From positions 7,088,501 through 7,152,500 of the forward strand of contig NC_086352.1 of NCBI RefSeq assembly GCF_036324505.1: DNA of 64,000 nt, given 5' to 3'. This document shows, piece by piece, positions 51,483 through 63,969 of this stretch (its first letter is position 1; each line of letters opens with the position of its first letter). This DNA is from Eleginops maclovinus. Taxonomy: Eukaryota > Chordata > Actinopteri > Perciformes > Eleginopidae. The position numbers and the translations under genes are program-made. The notes under the pieces were generated by a model, which searched no databases, was not told where the DNA came from, and was given only the letters and a program-made list of their open reading frames with translations.

Positions 51483-52633
51483 AAATGTTATCATTTGTAA
51501 TAATGAAACTGGGCCCCCATAACGTTAGCAGAACAAGCCCACACACACACACCTCGTTGTGATTCCATTACTTCAGAGGACATTACATTGACTTACATAC
51601 ATTGACTGGGTACTGAAAACTTGCTCTTATTGTAACCATTACATGCCTCATCCTAAACCTGAGGTGACCGACCCCCTTTTGGATTGAGCCTCAAGTGGCC
51701 ATTCGAGGAACTGACGTTTTTGGCACTTTCTTTCAGCACTTGAGGCTGATGCTCAGGGAAACTCATGAGAGGGGCATCAGGTGGCTTTTCCAGAGGAAGA
51801 GCTCTACAAAGAATCCTCCATGCTACTTCCCTTCCTTTCTTCTTCTGCCTTTTTTTTCCTAGGGGGTGAGGAAATAACCTGGCTTACTCTACTGTCATGG
51901 ACATCCATCGTACAGCTTTCAGTCAGTCCCCGAGGATACACACATCAAACACAGAGCTGGAGTACAAAGCTGCATTAGTCCAATGAAACTGTACACACTC
52001 CAGCTGCTCATCCATAGGGGGGGTGCAGGGAGGCACCGCTGCTCTCTGATGATAAACCTTCTCTGGGAATGACAGTAAAGGAATATCCATAGACAGCTAC
52101 AGTGGATATGCTATATGATCAATGCAGCATATATATTGCACACAGCAGCTTCAGTAATCTTTCTCAGCTCATTTTGTCCTCCCACCTCTGGAGCTTCATT
52201 ACAAGCAACAGTTTGATGCTAGTGAATGCATGACGCTGCGACCGTACAGTCAGTGAATGCAACATGAATAATTCCTTACAATCAATAAAACACGCACTGT
52301 TAAAGCTGTGTTGTTATTCTCAAACACATTTCAGACGTTGTAACACAATATATATCAGTGTTTGAGGCAGATAAAATACAGAAGAGGATTGAAAGTTAAA
52401 TTAATTACGCTTTTTTTTGTTATTTAGGTGATTTTCTTCTTGTTTTTATTTTAGTTTTAGGAACATAATTAATGTCAGGGACAGAGAAGAAGAAGCTGAA
52501 ATAATTAAATTTGGTGATGTATCATTAACTAAGATTTACAACATTATCTGTCGTTCATAAAACAACAACAACAACAACAACAACAATACTGTTATAATAT
52601 GTACATTGGAAGTGCTAGAAGTAAGGAAGAGAA

Positions 52634-53168
52634 ATACACTTCCTGGCCCAAAAAAAAAATGGTCACACTCTAATATCCGTTGGACCGCCTTCAGCTTTGA
52701 TCACGGCACGCATTCGCTGTGGCATCGTTTCCACCAGCTTCTGCAACGTCACTACATTTATTTCTGTCTTGCATTCATTTTTCTCCAAGATCTCGTATCG
52801 ATGACGGGAGATTCGACCACTGCACCACCTCTTCTCCAGCACATCCCAACGATTCTCAATCTGGTTCAGGTCTGGACTCTGTGGGGGCCAATCCATGTGT
52901 GTAAATGATGTCTCGTGCTCCCTGAACCACTCTGTCACAATCTGAGCCCGATGGATCCTGGCATTGTCCTCTTGGATCATGCCCGTGCCATCAGGGGAGA
53001 AGAAATCCACTGATGGAATAACCTGGTCCTTCAGTTTATTCAGGGAGTCAGCTGACCTCATTCTTTGGGCACATTGCTGAACCTAGAGCAGACCAGCTGC
53101 AGCAACCCCAGATCATAGCACTGCCCCCCACAGGCCTGTGACCTTTATTTTGGCTGGGCAGTGTGTAT
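52634..53168 (-). mobile_element. Tc1-like transposon remnant
   Basis: The outer ends are related inverted repeats (ATACACTTCCTGGCC on the left; ATACACACTGCCCAGCC when the right end is inverted). About 535 bases remain of an element that is usually about 1.3-1.6 kb, so much of the 5' half of the transposase is deleted. It sits in intron 1 in the same orientation as shank2. Confidence 0.85.
52663..53061 (-). pseudogene. Truncated Tc1-like transposase, C-terminal half
   Basis: The product is a cut-and-paste DDE transposase fragment of 132 codons. The second catalytic region reads [13 protein letters not shown], and the third acidic residue lies in [19 protein letters not shown]. The C-terminal end, [18 protein letters not shown], is typical of fish Tc1 elements. 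The DNA-binding N-terminus and the first catalytic Asp are absent and an in-frame stop lies just upstream, so it is inactive. Family members usually read NPIEN where this copy has NQIEN. Confidence 0.9.
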
Positions 53169-53249
53169 CAATACAGGAAGCAATATTATGTTTTATGAAC
53201 CACTATTATTCAAAACAAGTGACACTGGTATTGGCAAATGTTTGTTAGA

Positions 53250-53383
53250 TAGAATCAGAGGATGAAACCCTCTTCAATTGTCACACATACAACATATTAG
53301 CAGTAATATTGTAGGTCTGTTCGGGGACTTGAAACGGCAACCCTACGGCTCCCAGTACAAGTCCCTACTTACAGAGCCACTCA
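53250..53383 (-). mobile_element. SINE remnant, same family as 33545-33848
   Basis: The head GTGGCTCTGTAAGTAGGGAC and a damaged B box (GTTTCAAGTCC) are followed by a shortened body ending GAGGGTTTCATCCTC. Confidence 0.7.
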
Positions 53384-54574
53384 GTTCTTTTGGGTGTTTC
53401 AGTGACTGTGATGATTGCAGATCGCACTGATTGCATTTAAGAGTTGTTATTCAGCTGTTTATTCTTTTTTTCATTGCAATATATTATATTGTACCCCCTG
53501 CATCATGATGTGTGTCATTTTGCAAGACTCATGCCAATACACAGCCCTCAAGCTGGGAGGCAGATTTCTCTGTTTTCTATAATTATGCTGAAAATAGCCT
53601 CTCTCTTTTTTTTTAAGACAGAGACGATAGTTGGTTCTTATTCCAACGTCACACAAGAAAATCAAAATGTATCTCTAAAAACTTTTGCTATGTAGGTAGA
53701 AATACCAAGGAATAGAACTCCTTATCCAGGGGCAAACTACATGCATGGATGTTTTCACACACTTTGTGAATATATGAGTCTGGGCCTGATAATAACATTC
53801 ATTATGCATCATTTGCTTTCTGCTATCCATCTACCTGACATTCATTTACATACTAATGGAAAATCTGGGAACAATTATAACATCTTTCATCAGTCATATC
53901 CTTTTTTTCCTCAGGGCTTACACACGTTTGTTATCCCATCACCTGTTACACCCTGCACCAACATATGATACATAAGCTGGTCCCTGTTTTATAGTGCTCA
54001 GTATTGAGCCGTGCAACACCTACGCAAGTGAGTTGGCTGATCTACAAAACCCTGTTGCAACCTTACATTATTTACAATCAGACATTTCCCTGAGTAAAGA
54101 CTCACACTTATGAAACCCCCTCCCCTTTAAATGGACATCTCACCTACACACTCTGCTTATACGTCAGCCCACACTACATGTCGCCCACTCACACACGGCT
54201 GCATGTTTCCAGGGGAAAGGACACCTCGTAAGTGTTGGTCATTTAGGTTCAGTTGATTTTGAAATAAGTGAGATTACTGTAAGAAGCCTTTCGAACAGAG
54301 GCAGCTTTTATCACGTTTCAGAGGCTGGTAATTATTATGTTTTGCTTTCTTTCTCTGGTGATCCATTTGTGCAAAATGTGAAGCACGTTAATTTCACATA
54401 TTCACTTATCTGTTTCACTAAGGAGTAGAGTGTGTGTTCATTTGTGCAGAATGTAAGCTTGTATTATGTTTGTCTAAACAGAATCAGAATACATGTTGTT
54501 CATCCTAGGGGAAAGTGGGATCATATGATTTAGCATGAAGAGTGTAAGAATGTCCCCCCCAAAAAAAGTAGGAA

Positions 54575-54628
54575 AAACATATATATATAAATATATAAAT
54601 ATTTATTTATATATATATTTATATATAT

Positions 54629-54666
<38 letters not shown>
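54575..54666. repeat. AT-dinucleotide tract
   Basis: About 90 bases of TA/AAATATA repeats, capable of extruding a hairpin. Confidence 0.9.
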
Positions 54667-55269
54667 AAAAAAAGGAATTTAATTATATTTTATCCGTATA
54701 TATTTTCCTTACTTGTAGCATTTCTTATATTTGGCTATTCTATTTATTTTTGCTTTTTCGTTAAGTCAATTGTATGTTGCATACAGACAAATACAGCCTT
54801 TAAATATTCATATTTTAGATATTATTCATACAGAAGTAATAAGGACATGTTAAGAAAGGTTATCGTAAAAACTTTGGCCTATTATTTCGGGATTGTTTTT
54901 AGATGAAAATGCAAATGATGCGTGTAAACTTGGGCCTGAGTACTTCATGCTTCATGTCTCAACTTATTTTGGATATTGTAAATTGTGAATTCTATAGAAA
55001 CCCATGGAGATACAGCACTGTATATTTCTACTGTTGATATATTTACTGGTTAGGTTTTACTTTCACTTCTTCAAGACACTTGCAAGCTTGTTGTGGTGGA
55101 GTGAACTGAGAGTGAAAGCCCTTTCACATCTTGAAATCCTCGTTTGTGTACTCACCTTCCACTTTCCCACCCTCCATTTTCTAAAACACACATGTTTTTT
55201 TAATGCATACTGAAACGGGTTATACGAGCCACCTCTGTAAAGCTACAGAAGACCATACAGAGCCTCTCA

Positions 55270-55430
55270 TACCCCGCTCTCACTCTAATAATCTTGTCTT
55301 ATCTGTAGTGCCTGTGCACTTTACCTCTTCACTGTGGGATAGAGAGAAACACTTGTTAAATTCCTTTGTATGTCTGGTACATGTGGAGAGATTGACAATA
55401 AAGCTGACTTTGACTTTGAATAAACACTAC
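55270..55430 (+). mobile_element. LINE 3' tail
   Basis: TGTATGTCTGGTACATGTGG, AGAGATTGACAATAAAGCTG and the ending ACTTTGACTTTGA resemble the 3' end of fish LINEs with short terminal direct repeats. Confidence 0.6.
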
Positions 55431-56789
55431 ACCATGTGGAGCAGCTTCAGTGTTTTGTTTACCTGCTAAACAAATAAGATGTCAAATACACCATCATTAA
55501 TTATCCACAAGAAGCTTCTGAAATCAATACTTCGATGTGAAGTTGAAGAACAAAAAGTGAAATTAAAAGGAGACTCTAGCTTGTAGTGTTCTGGAGATAA
55601 TCTGTAAGTATGATGGGAACATATGTCTGTGGCTGTGGCTCACGGGAATGGGACTACGAAGAGGGTCTAAGGAGAGAGGGTGTACACTGTAAAGCCCCCT
55701 GAGATATTGGGCTATCAAAACTTGATTTGCTTTCCCTTTGGGAAGATACTAGACTCCAGATTGCTCCTGTATGGATGTCTACTGGAGGGAGGTGTATGTA
55801 AGTCAGTGTGGTTAGAGCATCTGAATCTCAAATCATTCTCCAACGAGGAACAACACAGGAAATATTATGTGCCAAAAGCAATAACCCTGTAAGACGTGTA
55901 ACCTTTGCAGAGAACTAATTTCTCCATAGTTGTTTTAGTTTCTTTTTGACTCTGTTTTCTTGCTCCAATAACCCTGAACAATTTGCATATATTGCATAAC
56001 TATTGTTATACACTTTACATATCAAATAGTTGTTTCATTTCATGTTTCATTCAAGTTCAATGTCTTTTTCTCATGCCAAAAAATGCATCCTAATGTGGGA
56101 TTCATCAGCACATCTAATCTAATCCAATTAATCAAATCAGATTTCTAAATGACCTGTAATGGCACGGGCAGTTCTGGGGGATGGGAGGGGGGTGCCCCTG
56201 TCAGATCAGGCTTGGACCCCCCTATAAAAGACTCTATGACAATGCCTTTTGGGATAGTATTGCAGCAGAAAGTGTGGAATAAATCATGGTAGTTCAACGT
56301 TCTCTTTTTAATGTATGACTTGTGACTTTACTTTAAGACTTTATACTGAACTAAAAATGTTCTTGAACGTTGTCATTGTCTCTTCTGTCCACCATTAAAA
56401 GTGCCAATCTCCTCATTAGCCCTAGCCAACCCCCACTGTAAAATGTTCCTAGTTCCTGTGTAAGGATGATCGTATTTGTTTTTCACAATCTATCTAATGT
56501 ACAAATATCAAAAAATGACATTTTGGATCCTTGAAATGTCAGAAATGGATTCAGAATCCTCCATAATCCCAGAAAACCAGTCCAGAATGATGCTATATTA
56601 ATGATATTTAATACTAATTAAGGCTAATGCTAATTATGCAAACTGCCCTACATAAGCAAGTTAGCATCCGGCAGTTTCTATGTGCTTGGGACCCGTTCTA
56701 TACATTTTCTAACATAAAACTTTGGGGTCCTCAACATCCCCGGGTTCACATCTAGGCGAATAGACTAATGACGTCTCTGTGTTTCTCAC

Positions 56790-57017
56790 CGACTGCTGCA
56801 GGTCGGGGATGAGGATGCGGATGACCAGCGAGTTGGTGCTGATGTCGTCCATGCGGCTCTGCGATTGCTCGGCGGTGGCCTTTATCGTCTCGTAGATGGT
56901 CTCTTCTCGGGAGCTGTCGGAGGCGCAGTCGTCGGAGTAGTCGGAAAAACTCTGGGCCATCTCATCCTCGCTGGAGGTGGGGCTCCGGGGCATAGTCAGC
57001 AGGCCCGGCGAATTCAG
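56790..57017 (-). CDS. shank2: shank2 coding exon 1: start codon, acidic leader, first SPN strand
   Basis: This exon begins after a CCCAG acceptor at 57018-57022 and carries 24 bases of 5'UTR. The start codon is at 56993-56991 and 68 codons follow, ending at a GTGAGA donor (56789). The first 20 residues are acidic and serine-rich and match the known long-isoform SHANK2 leader. An SDYSDD/ASDSSREET stretch follows, then VIRILIPDLQQS, the first strand of the SPN domain. I chose this start because it matches the family N-terminus; the upstream in-frame ATG seen in genomic DNA lies across the splice acceptor. Arg59 corresponds to the Ras/Rap-contacting arginine described in the Shank3 SPN domain. 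The exon ends in phase 0. The acceptor means at least one untranslated exon lies further upstream. Confidence 0.93.
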
Positions 57018-57957
57018 CTGGGAAACATGGAGGACGAGAGAAGAGGTCAGACTCACATAAACCTGTTCATTAGAAATAATAAGAATCCCCCCTGCTCCCA
57101 TTAGTGGCTTCAGAGAGCCCCCTGAAGAGGCTGCTTGTTAGTTTGTTAGTTTATCCTCATCATTCTGTGGAGCACAGACAACCCCACAGGAGTCACCGTA
57201 ACTTCACATCCTTTTCAACTAATATTCATTTATACAGTCAAGGTACGAGAGGCGAGCTGAGACCGGAGGAAAGAAGGCATAAAATAGCCATCCTGTGAGA
57301 CATCGCTTTTTGGCGAAACACATTTTTTGGCTTAATAGAAGCAGATAAAACACAGAAGAAAAATCGGGTGTTAAATATATTTATAAAATGTGTTTGACCT
57401 GCACTGAGTTTCTGGTTTCTATTTCTGTCTATCATATAATGTGCCTTATTTTTAAAGCACTCGGAGCTGCTGCAAACGTTTTATAAAAAGTGCAATAAAA
57501 ATAAAGCTTTTTTATTCGTTATTATTATTTTTGAATCATTTATTTGATTTATTAATTTATGTATTTTTTCATTATTATTACTACATGTTTTTAGTTTCCT
57601 TATTTCAGAGTTGAGATTTCAATCTGGGGATCAAAAATAAAGCTAAAACCATTAAAAGTACTTGACATAACCAAAACTATATTGTTTGTTTACATTTTCC
57701 CAAAATAATATTCAAAATGTGAATTATCTGCACTTCTTTTGCTTCATTTGAGGAACTGCGTGATGGAAAATATAATCAAAAGACTAAAGGCTGCACGCTT
57801 AAAATGGTAACAGGTCAGGTGACTGCACTCATTAATCTGAGGCGTCAAAATGAATTATGGATCAGAAAATTAATAGTCTACCAAATCATATCCGTCACTG
57901 GGACCTGGACAGAGCCAAGACATTTAAATGGACCTGATTATCTCATGAGTTGTATCT

Positions 57958-58378
57958 TAAAGAGGACATATCATGCTAATTTTCAGGTGTATAACAGTGT
58001 TTTTTTCCTCTCCTGGGACATGTCTCCATGCTTTAATGTTCAGAAAGCTCTTTATTTCTCTCATACTGCCTGTGCTGCAGCTCTTCTTTTCACCCCCTGT
58101 CTGAAACCAGAGCCCAGTCTGCTCTGATTGGTTAGGGGGCCAGCTCTGTTGTGATTGGTCAACAGCTTAGAGTTGCCCCGCCCCTTAGCCTGTTGCATAC
58201 TATGTTTTGGAGGGGTGCTAACCAATAGAAGCCCGAGTGTTACAAAGTGATCTCACGTCATAGTGAAGTGTGTGGGAGAGAAACACAGGAATTTTGGCCT
58301 TTGCAGACCATTTACATGCACAATAACCCACTACAGGAAAGGGAAACCCAATAAAAAACAGAACAGTGCCTCTTCAAA
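57958..58378 (+). mobile_element. Interspersed element family A, near-complete copy (MITE-like)
   Basis: This is the longest copy of a family seen about eleven times here. It runs from AAGAGGACATATCATGCTAA to the TTTGCAGACCATTTACATGC core and a final CCTCTT. The two ends are similar when one is inverted (AAGAGGNCNTATNATGCT), as in a non-autonomous inverted-repeat transposon. There is no open frame of its own. It carries CCAAT boxes and a CCCCGCCCC GC box. Confidence 0.75.
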
Positions 58379-59320
58379 ACCCATATTATTTCTTCTTAAG
58401 AGCTAAATATGAAGGGAAATTATCAATATATAACTGTAAATGCAGATGTTTCACCTTAAAGACGATAAAATTACAGTTTAAGAAGCTTGAGTTTTAATGT
58501 ATGTGACATTCTTTAGATATAAATGGAAAATAAATGCACAATGTCTTACATTATGATCATTTTCTGCATGGATAATGTTTCCTGGACATGAAACCCTCTT
58601 GATAAGGTCAGTAAATATAAGGAAATGTGATGTAGTTCTCTATAATAAGTCATGAGTAGGCACACCTGAAGAATGTTTAAGGCACGTGAAATCAACACCA
58701 TGAATTCTGGGAAACACTGACAGACATTTCTTCTGCATTTCCTGACATTCAATAATGAAGAAAACAATCATCGATCATATCATTAGTTGCCACCCTGCAC
58801 AAGTAAAGTTCTTGGATAAGGCATCTTCTATATTACTCAACTTTGGAAAGGGGTCAAAAGTATAATCTACTACATGCTTCTCTGTGCAACACAAACCAAA
58901 ATCAGCCGCCACCAAGAGAGTGAAATGACCAATCAGTGTGACTGACAGAATCCCTGCAACACCATCAGCAATGTAATTTCACCTCATCAACGCCAGACAA
59001 GAAGAGCTGCAGAAACAGAAGCGTTTGGATTAAAGGAGTCGCTCTTCAGCCGGGGAAACAATGGAGATGAGACGCGTGAGCATCTGTGACACTCGTCCTG
59101 CGGTATATGTGTCCATCATCAGAGATATAAACATCACGGCAGACACCTGCACACCGCTGATCACAGACAGAGGCGTCCATTTCCAGCTGTGAGATCGAGA
59201 GAGTAGATTCTAGCCACGGATTTCCTGCTCTGTTTTCCTCATGATAAAAATAAGGGTTTCTGGTAAAAAAAAAACACAAATGTCGAAAAAGGTTTAAAAA
59301 CCCTAAGGACGAAAAGGAAT

Positions 59321-59970
59321 TGAGACTGGCCTCCTGCTGGGGACACTTTAATTCGTATAATTTTCTTCCATGGTTTTTCCAGTCAGCATGAGGCCAATTA
59401 TACACACATTTTGACTTGTATTTTCTGAATGCAAACGTGCATATACTGCATGATTTCACACTGGAAAAATACATGAAAATCCTGAAAAAAGTGACGTAAA
59501 ATTAGATTATATTTCCATTTTTTTACATTTAGCCTGGAAATGAATTGTAAAAATGACCAGTTTTTTTGCAAATTTCTAGTTTGGCTTCCAGCAGGGAAAC
59601 TCGTGCAGTAATTTGTTGAACTTCTCTTCAAATATTTTATATTATAATTACATTCAAAATACTACAGAGTGGAGAGTCTGTATGCAAACGTGTTTCCAGT
59701 CTTAAGTCACATAAAACAATTCTAAATAAACAGTTTTGAAATTCAGAAATGTTTTTGTTTTTTTTACATTGTGTGCTTTTCTGTGGAGTTTGACTCAATT
59801 CAAAAACACTCGAGAGAGAATAGATGGAAAGGTAATTAGAAAATTGCCAGTTTTCACCTAAATTATGGTTGATTTTAGCACATTTCCCATGGCTTCCTGC
59901 TGGGGACTTCACACTTATTTGTATAATTTCCTCCCATGTTTCTCTAGTCAGCATGAGGCCAATTATAGAA
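59321..59970. repeat. Diverged direct duplication upstream of exon 1
   Basis: Copies at 59321-59400 and 59880-59970 share TTCCTGCTGGGGAC/CTCCTGCTGGGGAC and CAGTCAGCATGAGGCCAATT. They are about 560 bases apart. Both are followed by similar ATACTGCATG/ATGCTGCATG sequence. Confidence 0.75.
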
Positions 59971-60264
59971 GCGTTCTAGGTACTACACAGTGAGGAGTGT
60001 GTGTATACAGTACACACTTGTGTATGCTGCATGCGCTCACAGTGAAAAAATATATGTAATATTCAAATGTATGGAAAACAGTCGGGTTAGCTTTTTCTAT
60101 GAGTTCATATCTGAATAACGAGTGATTTAATCATGATTAAAGGAGGTCGGCTGTTCATTTCTCTCGAAAAGGGCCGCTGTTGTTGATCCCTGAGCTCACA
60201 GGGGGACAATCTTATTAAAGGGTGAGGCGTCTTTCATTTATTAACAACATGAATAGATTTGACC

Positions 60265-60470
60265 AACTTGTAACACTTGCACTTCTGTTGGCTAGCGCTC
60301 CAACACATTGTACGTGATGGGCTGAGGGGCGGGACATCTCTGAGCAGTTGAACATTCACAACAGAGCCGGCAAGCTAACCAATCAGAGCAGACTGGGTTC
60401 TGGTTTCAGACAGAGGGTGAAAAGAGGTGCTGCAGCACAGGCAGTATGAGAAAAATAAAGAGACGCTACA
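60265..60470 (-). mobile_element. Family A element, partial, running into the 57-bp minisatellite
   Basis: Inverted copy containing TTGGCTAGCGCTCCAACACA, GGGGCGGGACATCTCT, ACCAATCAGAGCAGACTGGG and GCAGCACAGGCAGTATGAGA. After AATAAAGAG it passes without a break into the minisatellite. Confidence 0.8.
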
Positions 60471-61356
60471 TACACCTGAACATCAGCAGGAGAGGACTCT
60501 TTAAAGTAGAGACACTACATACTGATATACACCTGAACATCAGCAGGAGAGGACTCTTTAAAGTAGAGACACTACATACTGATATACACCTGAACATCAG
60601 TAGGAGAGGACTCTTTAAAGTAGAGACTCTACATACTGATATACACCTGAACATCAGCAGGAGAGGACTCTTTAAAGTAGAGACTCTACATACTGATATA
60701 CACCTGAACATCAGCAGGAGAGGACTCTTTAAAGTAGAGACTCTACATACTGATATACACCTGAACATCAGCAGGAGAGGACTCTTTAAAGTAGAGACTC
60801 TACATACTGATATACACCTGAACATCAGCAGGAGAGGACTCTTTAAAGTAGAGACACTACATACTGATATACACCTGAACATCAGCAGGAGAGGACTCTT
60901 TAAAGTAGAGACTCTACATACTGATATACACCTGAACATCAGCAGGAGAGGACTCTTTAAAGTAGAGACACTACATACTGATATACACCTGAACATCAGC
61001 AGGAGAGGACTCTTTAAAGTAGAGACACCACATACTGATATACAGCCGAACATCAGCAGGAGAGGACTCTTTAAAGTAGAGACTCTACATACTGATATAC
61101 ACCTGAACATCAGCAGGAGAGGACTCTTTAAAGTAGAGACACTACATACTGATATACACCTGAACATCAGCAGGAGAGGACTCTTTAAAGTAGAGACTCT
61201 ACATACTGATATACACCTGAACATCAGCAGGAGAGGACTCTTTAAAGTAGAGACTCTACATACTGAAATACACCTGAACATCAGCAGGAGAGGACTCTTT
61301 AAAGTAGAGACACTACATACTGATATACACCTGAACATCAGCAGGAGAGGACTCTT
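60466..61356. repeat. 57-bp minisatellite (about 15-16 copies)
   Basis: The unit is 57 bases: CTGATATACACCTGAACATC, AGCAGGAGAGGACTCTTTAA, AGTAGAGACTCTACATA. Because 57 is a multiple of three and the unit has no stop in one frame on each strand, it gives long open frames on both strands (317 and 290 residues). These are a side effect of the repeat and not a protein gene. Copies alternate between GACACTAC and GACTCTAC. Confidence 0.97.
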
Positions 61357-61773
61357 TACTAAGGTACAAAACAGCTCTATTCTTTGGACTAATAATTAGG
61401 CTACTGGAATTCAAGGTAACTTGCTATTTCTCTTGAACATCAGCAGGAGAGGACTCTTTAAAGTAGAGACTCTACATACTGATATACACCTGAACATCAG
61501 CAGGAGAGGACTCTTTAAAGTAGAGACTCTACATACTGATATACACCTGAACATCAGCAGGAGAGGACTCTTTAAAGTAGAGACGCTACATACTGATATA
61601 CACCTGAACATCAGCAGGATAATAATAATAATAGGATAATAATTACCCCTCAAGGAGGTACATATGGTTATAGTTTCACATAAATACCTTTAATAAAGAG
61701 AAATAGCAAGTTACCTTGAATTCCAGTAGCCTAATTATTAGTCCAAAGAATAGAGCTGTTTTGTACCTTAGTA
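61357..61773. repeat. Perfect 78-bp inverted repeat enclosing minisatellite copies
   Basis: The left arm 61357-61434 (starting TACTAAGGTACAAAACAGCT) and right arm 61696-61773 are exact reverse complements over 78 bases by direct reading. They enclose 261 bases with 57-bp units. Both outer ends read TA next to CTAAGG/CCTTAG, compatible with a TA target duplication. Either a miniature transposon or a local inverted duplication is possible. Confidence 0.9.
61435..61620. repeat. 57-bp minisatellite, second block (about 3.3 copies)
   Basis: It continues the array at 60466-61356 after a 78-base interruption and ends in a short ATA/ATAAT-rich stretch. It lies inside the arms of the inverted repeat 61357-61434 / 61696-61773. 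Confidence 0.95.
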
Positions 61774-62194
61774 TAAACTTTGAGCGTGCATAACTGGCCT
61801 TAAATGGCCTCATAGGCTCAAATATTCAAGTGTCGTATCCTGTGCAAAGCAAGCAAACATCAACCAGTAGAGACTGAACAATACAAATATCCACCATAAA
61901 GCCAGAGTTAGAAATATAACATGAAAAAGTGGGTCATGCAAGGCCAAAGTAGTGGGACAAGCAAATCTGTAAATAGCTCCAGCACAGTCTGGCTGAGACA
62001 GAAGAAGGACTGTGAGCAGACGATACGTGATGACCGAGAGAAAAATAACTTCCATGCATATCAACAGCTCAGCATGACCTTGAGTTTCTCAGCTAAAGGT
62101 CCAATGTAATGCAACCAAACACAGATATTTGTACACCAACACACTCACAACCGTCACCAGGAACACGTGTATCACTGGCTGCAGAAACAGCCCT

Positions 62195-62265
62195 TAGTTT
62201 ATTACAGTTCATTTAGCAGATGCTTTTATCCAAAGTGACTTACAGTAAGTGCAATCAACCATGAA
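62195..62265 (+). repeat. Teleost interspersed repeat fragment
   Basis: CATTTAGCAGATGCTTTTAT and CCAAAGTGACTTACAGTAAG are characteristic of a very common fish dispersed repeat. Confidence 0.7.
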
Positions 62266-62702
62266 GAGACAAACTGGAATCCTGCAGGTGCATTAGCTTA
62301 CAATGAGCGAAACCGTTGAAGAACTCAAACAGTATTGTTGTTTTTGTGTAGATTTTTAGATTGTCATGATACAGGTACAGTCTATAAAGGAGGCATTCAA
62401 ACCCATTATGACAAATTATAGAAATGTAAGACGTCTTTATATCAGAGACTTATTTTTCTTTAACTTGGTTGTAATATACAATAAATAATTGAGCTTACTC
62501 ATTACACAATGACCATCATGCATGAACTGATCAGTATCTTTCAAAATGTCTTGATTTTATGCTATTTTTGATCCCAAATCCTTGGTATTTATCTGCTCTG
62601 ACCCCAAACTGACATTGTTTAAAATGATATACATTAAACACCATTTATATATCTTCTGATCCCTTATGTCCCCAACACTATTCAATATTAATCTGCATCC
62701 TA

Positions 62703-62704
<2 letters not shown>

Positions 62705-62742
<38 letters not shown>
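62705..62742. repeat. (CA)n microsatellite
   Basis: Pure CA tract of about 38 bases upstream of exon 1. Confidence 0.96.
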
Positions 62743-62744
<2 letters not shown>

Positions 62745-63711
62745 GTTCACAAGTGTCAGAAGGAGCCAATCAAATATGCAAATGCATCCTTCCTGTCACA
62801 CAATGTGAGTATTAGCATCTGATTAGCATGCTAATTCATTCATAAACAATTAATTTGCAACAACAACATTACACAGACATGCCTGAAGACGTGTTAGTAA
62901 AATAAAAACAAACACACGGAGTGATCATTCCTGTCATTTTCTACAACGCTGTCATTTCAAAGAAAACCAAAACGCAAAAAAAAAGCCTTATTTATTTACA
63001 TATCCACGGTCATTTCAACTTTGGAAAGTATCTTAAGATTTCATAATCTCTTCTCCAAAGGTTTGCTAGCCTGGACAGCTGCAGCACAGACAACATATAA
63101 CAGTTCCAGATAACACAGCTTTAGTTGACCCACAAAAGAAGATTGAAGTCATGATCGTTCTGCTTCAAATACATGTAAGTATGTTTGTTACCACATACGT
63201 TAGTTTAAAAAAGCCATTGTTTACTTTGGTTTGAACACAGTACACAAAGCGCAGTCTCCCAAATGAAAGCACCGTGTTTCCTTTTCCCTACGTGATTTTT
63301 CCACAAAATACGAGACTAAACATAAAAGTTGTCTAGGAAAAGACAACTTCTAAAAGGTCAAATGAAGCTTGTGCATTTAAAGACTGGTGTCAAATATCTC
63401 TGGCTGATTCTGGGTCTGATGACATTTACATTGCTCACTGACAGTTTTCAGAAGTATGCACCAACTTCTCCCAATCATGTGTCACTGATCCTGCAGCAGG
63501 ACGCCCTGACGTCTGTCAAACGTACGACTCCGTCCCACCAGGAGAACTTCTCTGAGGGTAAAATGCTTTTTCTGGCTCAAAGAAGCTTCACTGCTCCTGC
63601 TGCTTTTATCAGATTTAATGTGTGAACGTCTGTGTGAGAGACAGAGACGGTGAGAGAGGCAGGGAGAGTGACTGGTTCTTTTGTTGGATTTTTTTACCAC
63701 CTCTACACCCT

Positions 63712-63712
<1 letters not shown>

Positions 63713-63749
<37 letters not shown>
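63713..63749. repeat. (CA)n microsatellite
   Basis: Pure CA tract of about 37 bases near the window end. Confidence 0.96.
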
Positions 63750-63752
<3 letters not shown>

Positions 63753-63937
63753 GCGTCCATTGTAACAAGGCCACTTTATGCCATCCCTGGACTCATTCTC
63801 CTTTCACACCCTTCCCTCGCTTCATTCAGAGGTGTAATTGAAAAGATGAAAAGCCTTTCTGGGACTCTTTTCGCAGTGTAAGGTGCCTCAGAGAGAGTGT
63901 GTGTGCTGTAATGAACACGGTAATTGACTTTGTTTTG

Positions 63938-63969
<32 letters not shown>

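Noticed and set aside
60446..61399. 317-residue plus-strand and 290-residue minus-strand open frames
   Set aside because: Both come from a 57-bp tandem repeat whose length is a multiple of three; they mirror each other and lie in non-coding flank. There are no splice, promoter or family signals.
63329..63625. 98-residue plus-strand frame near the window end
   Set aside because: No recognisable domain, unusual composition and no splice or promoter context.
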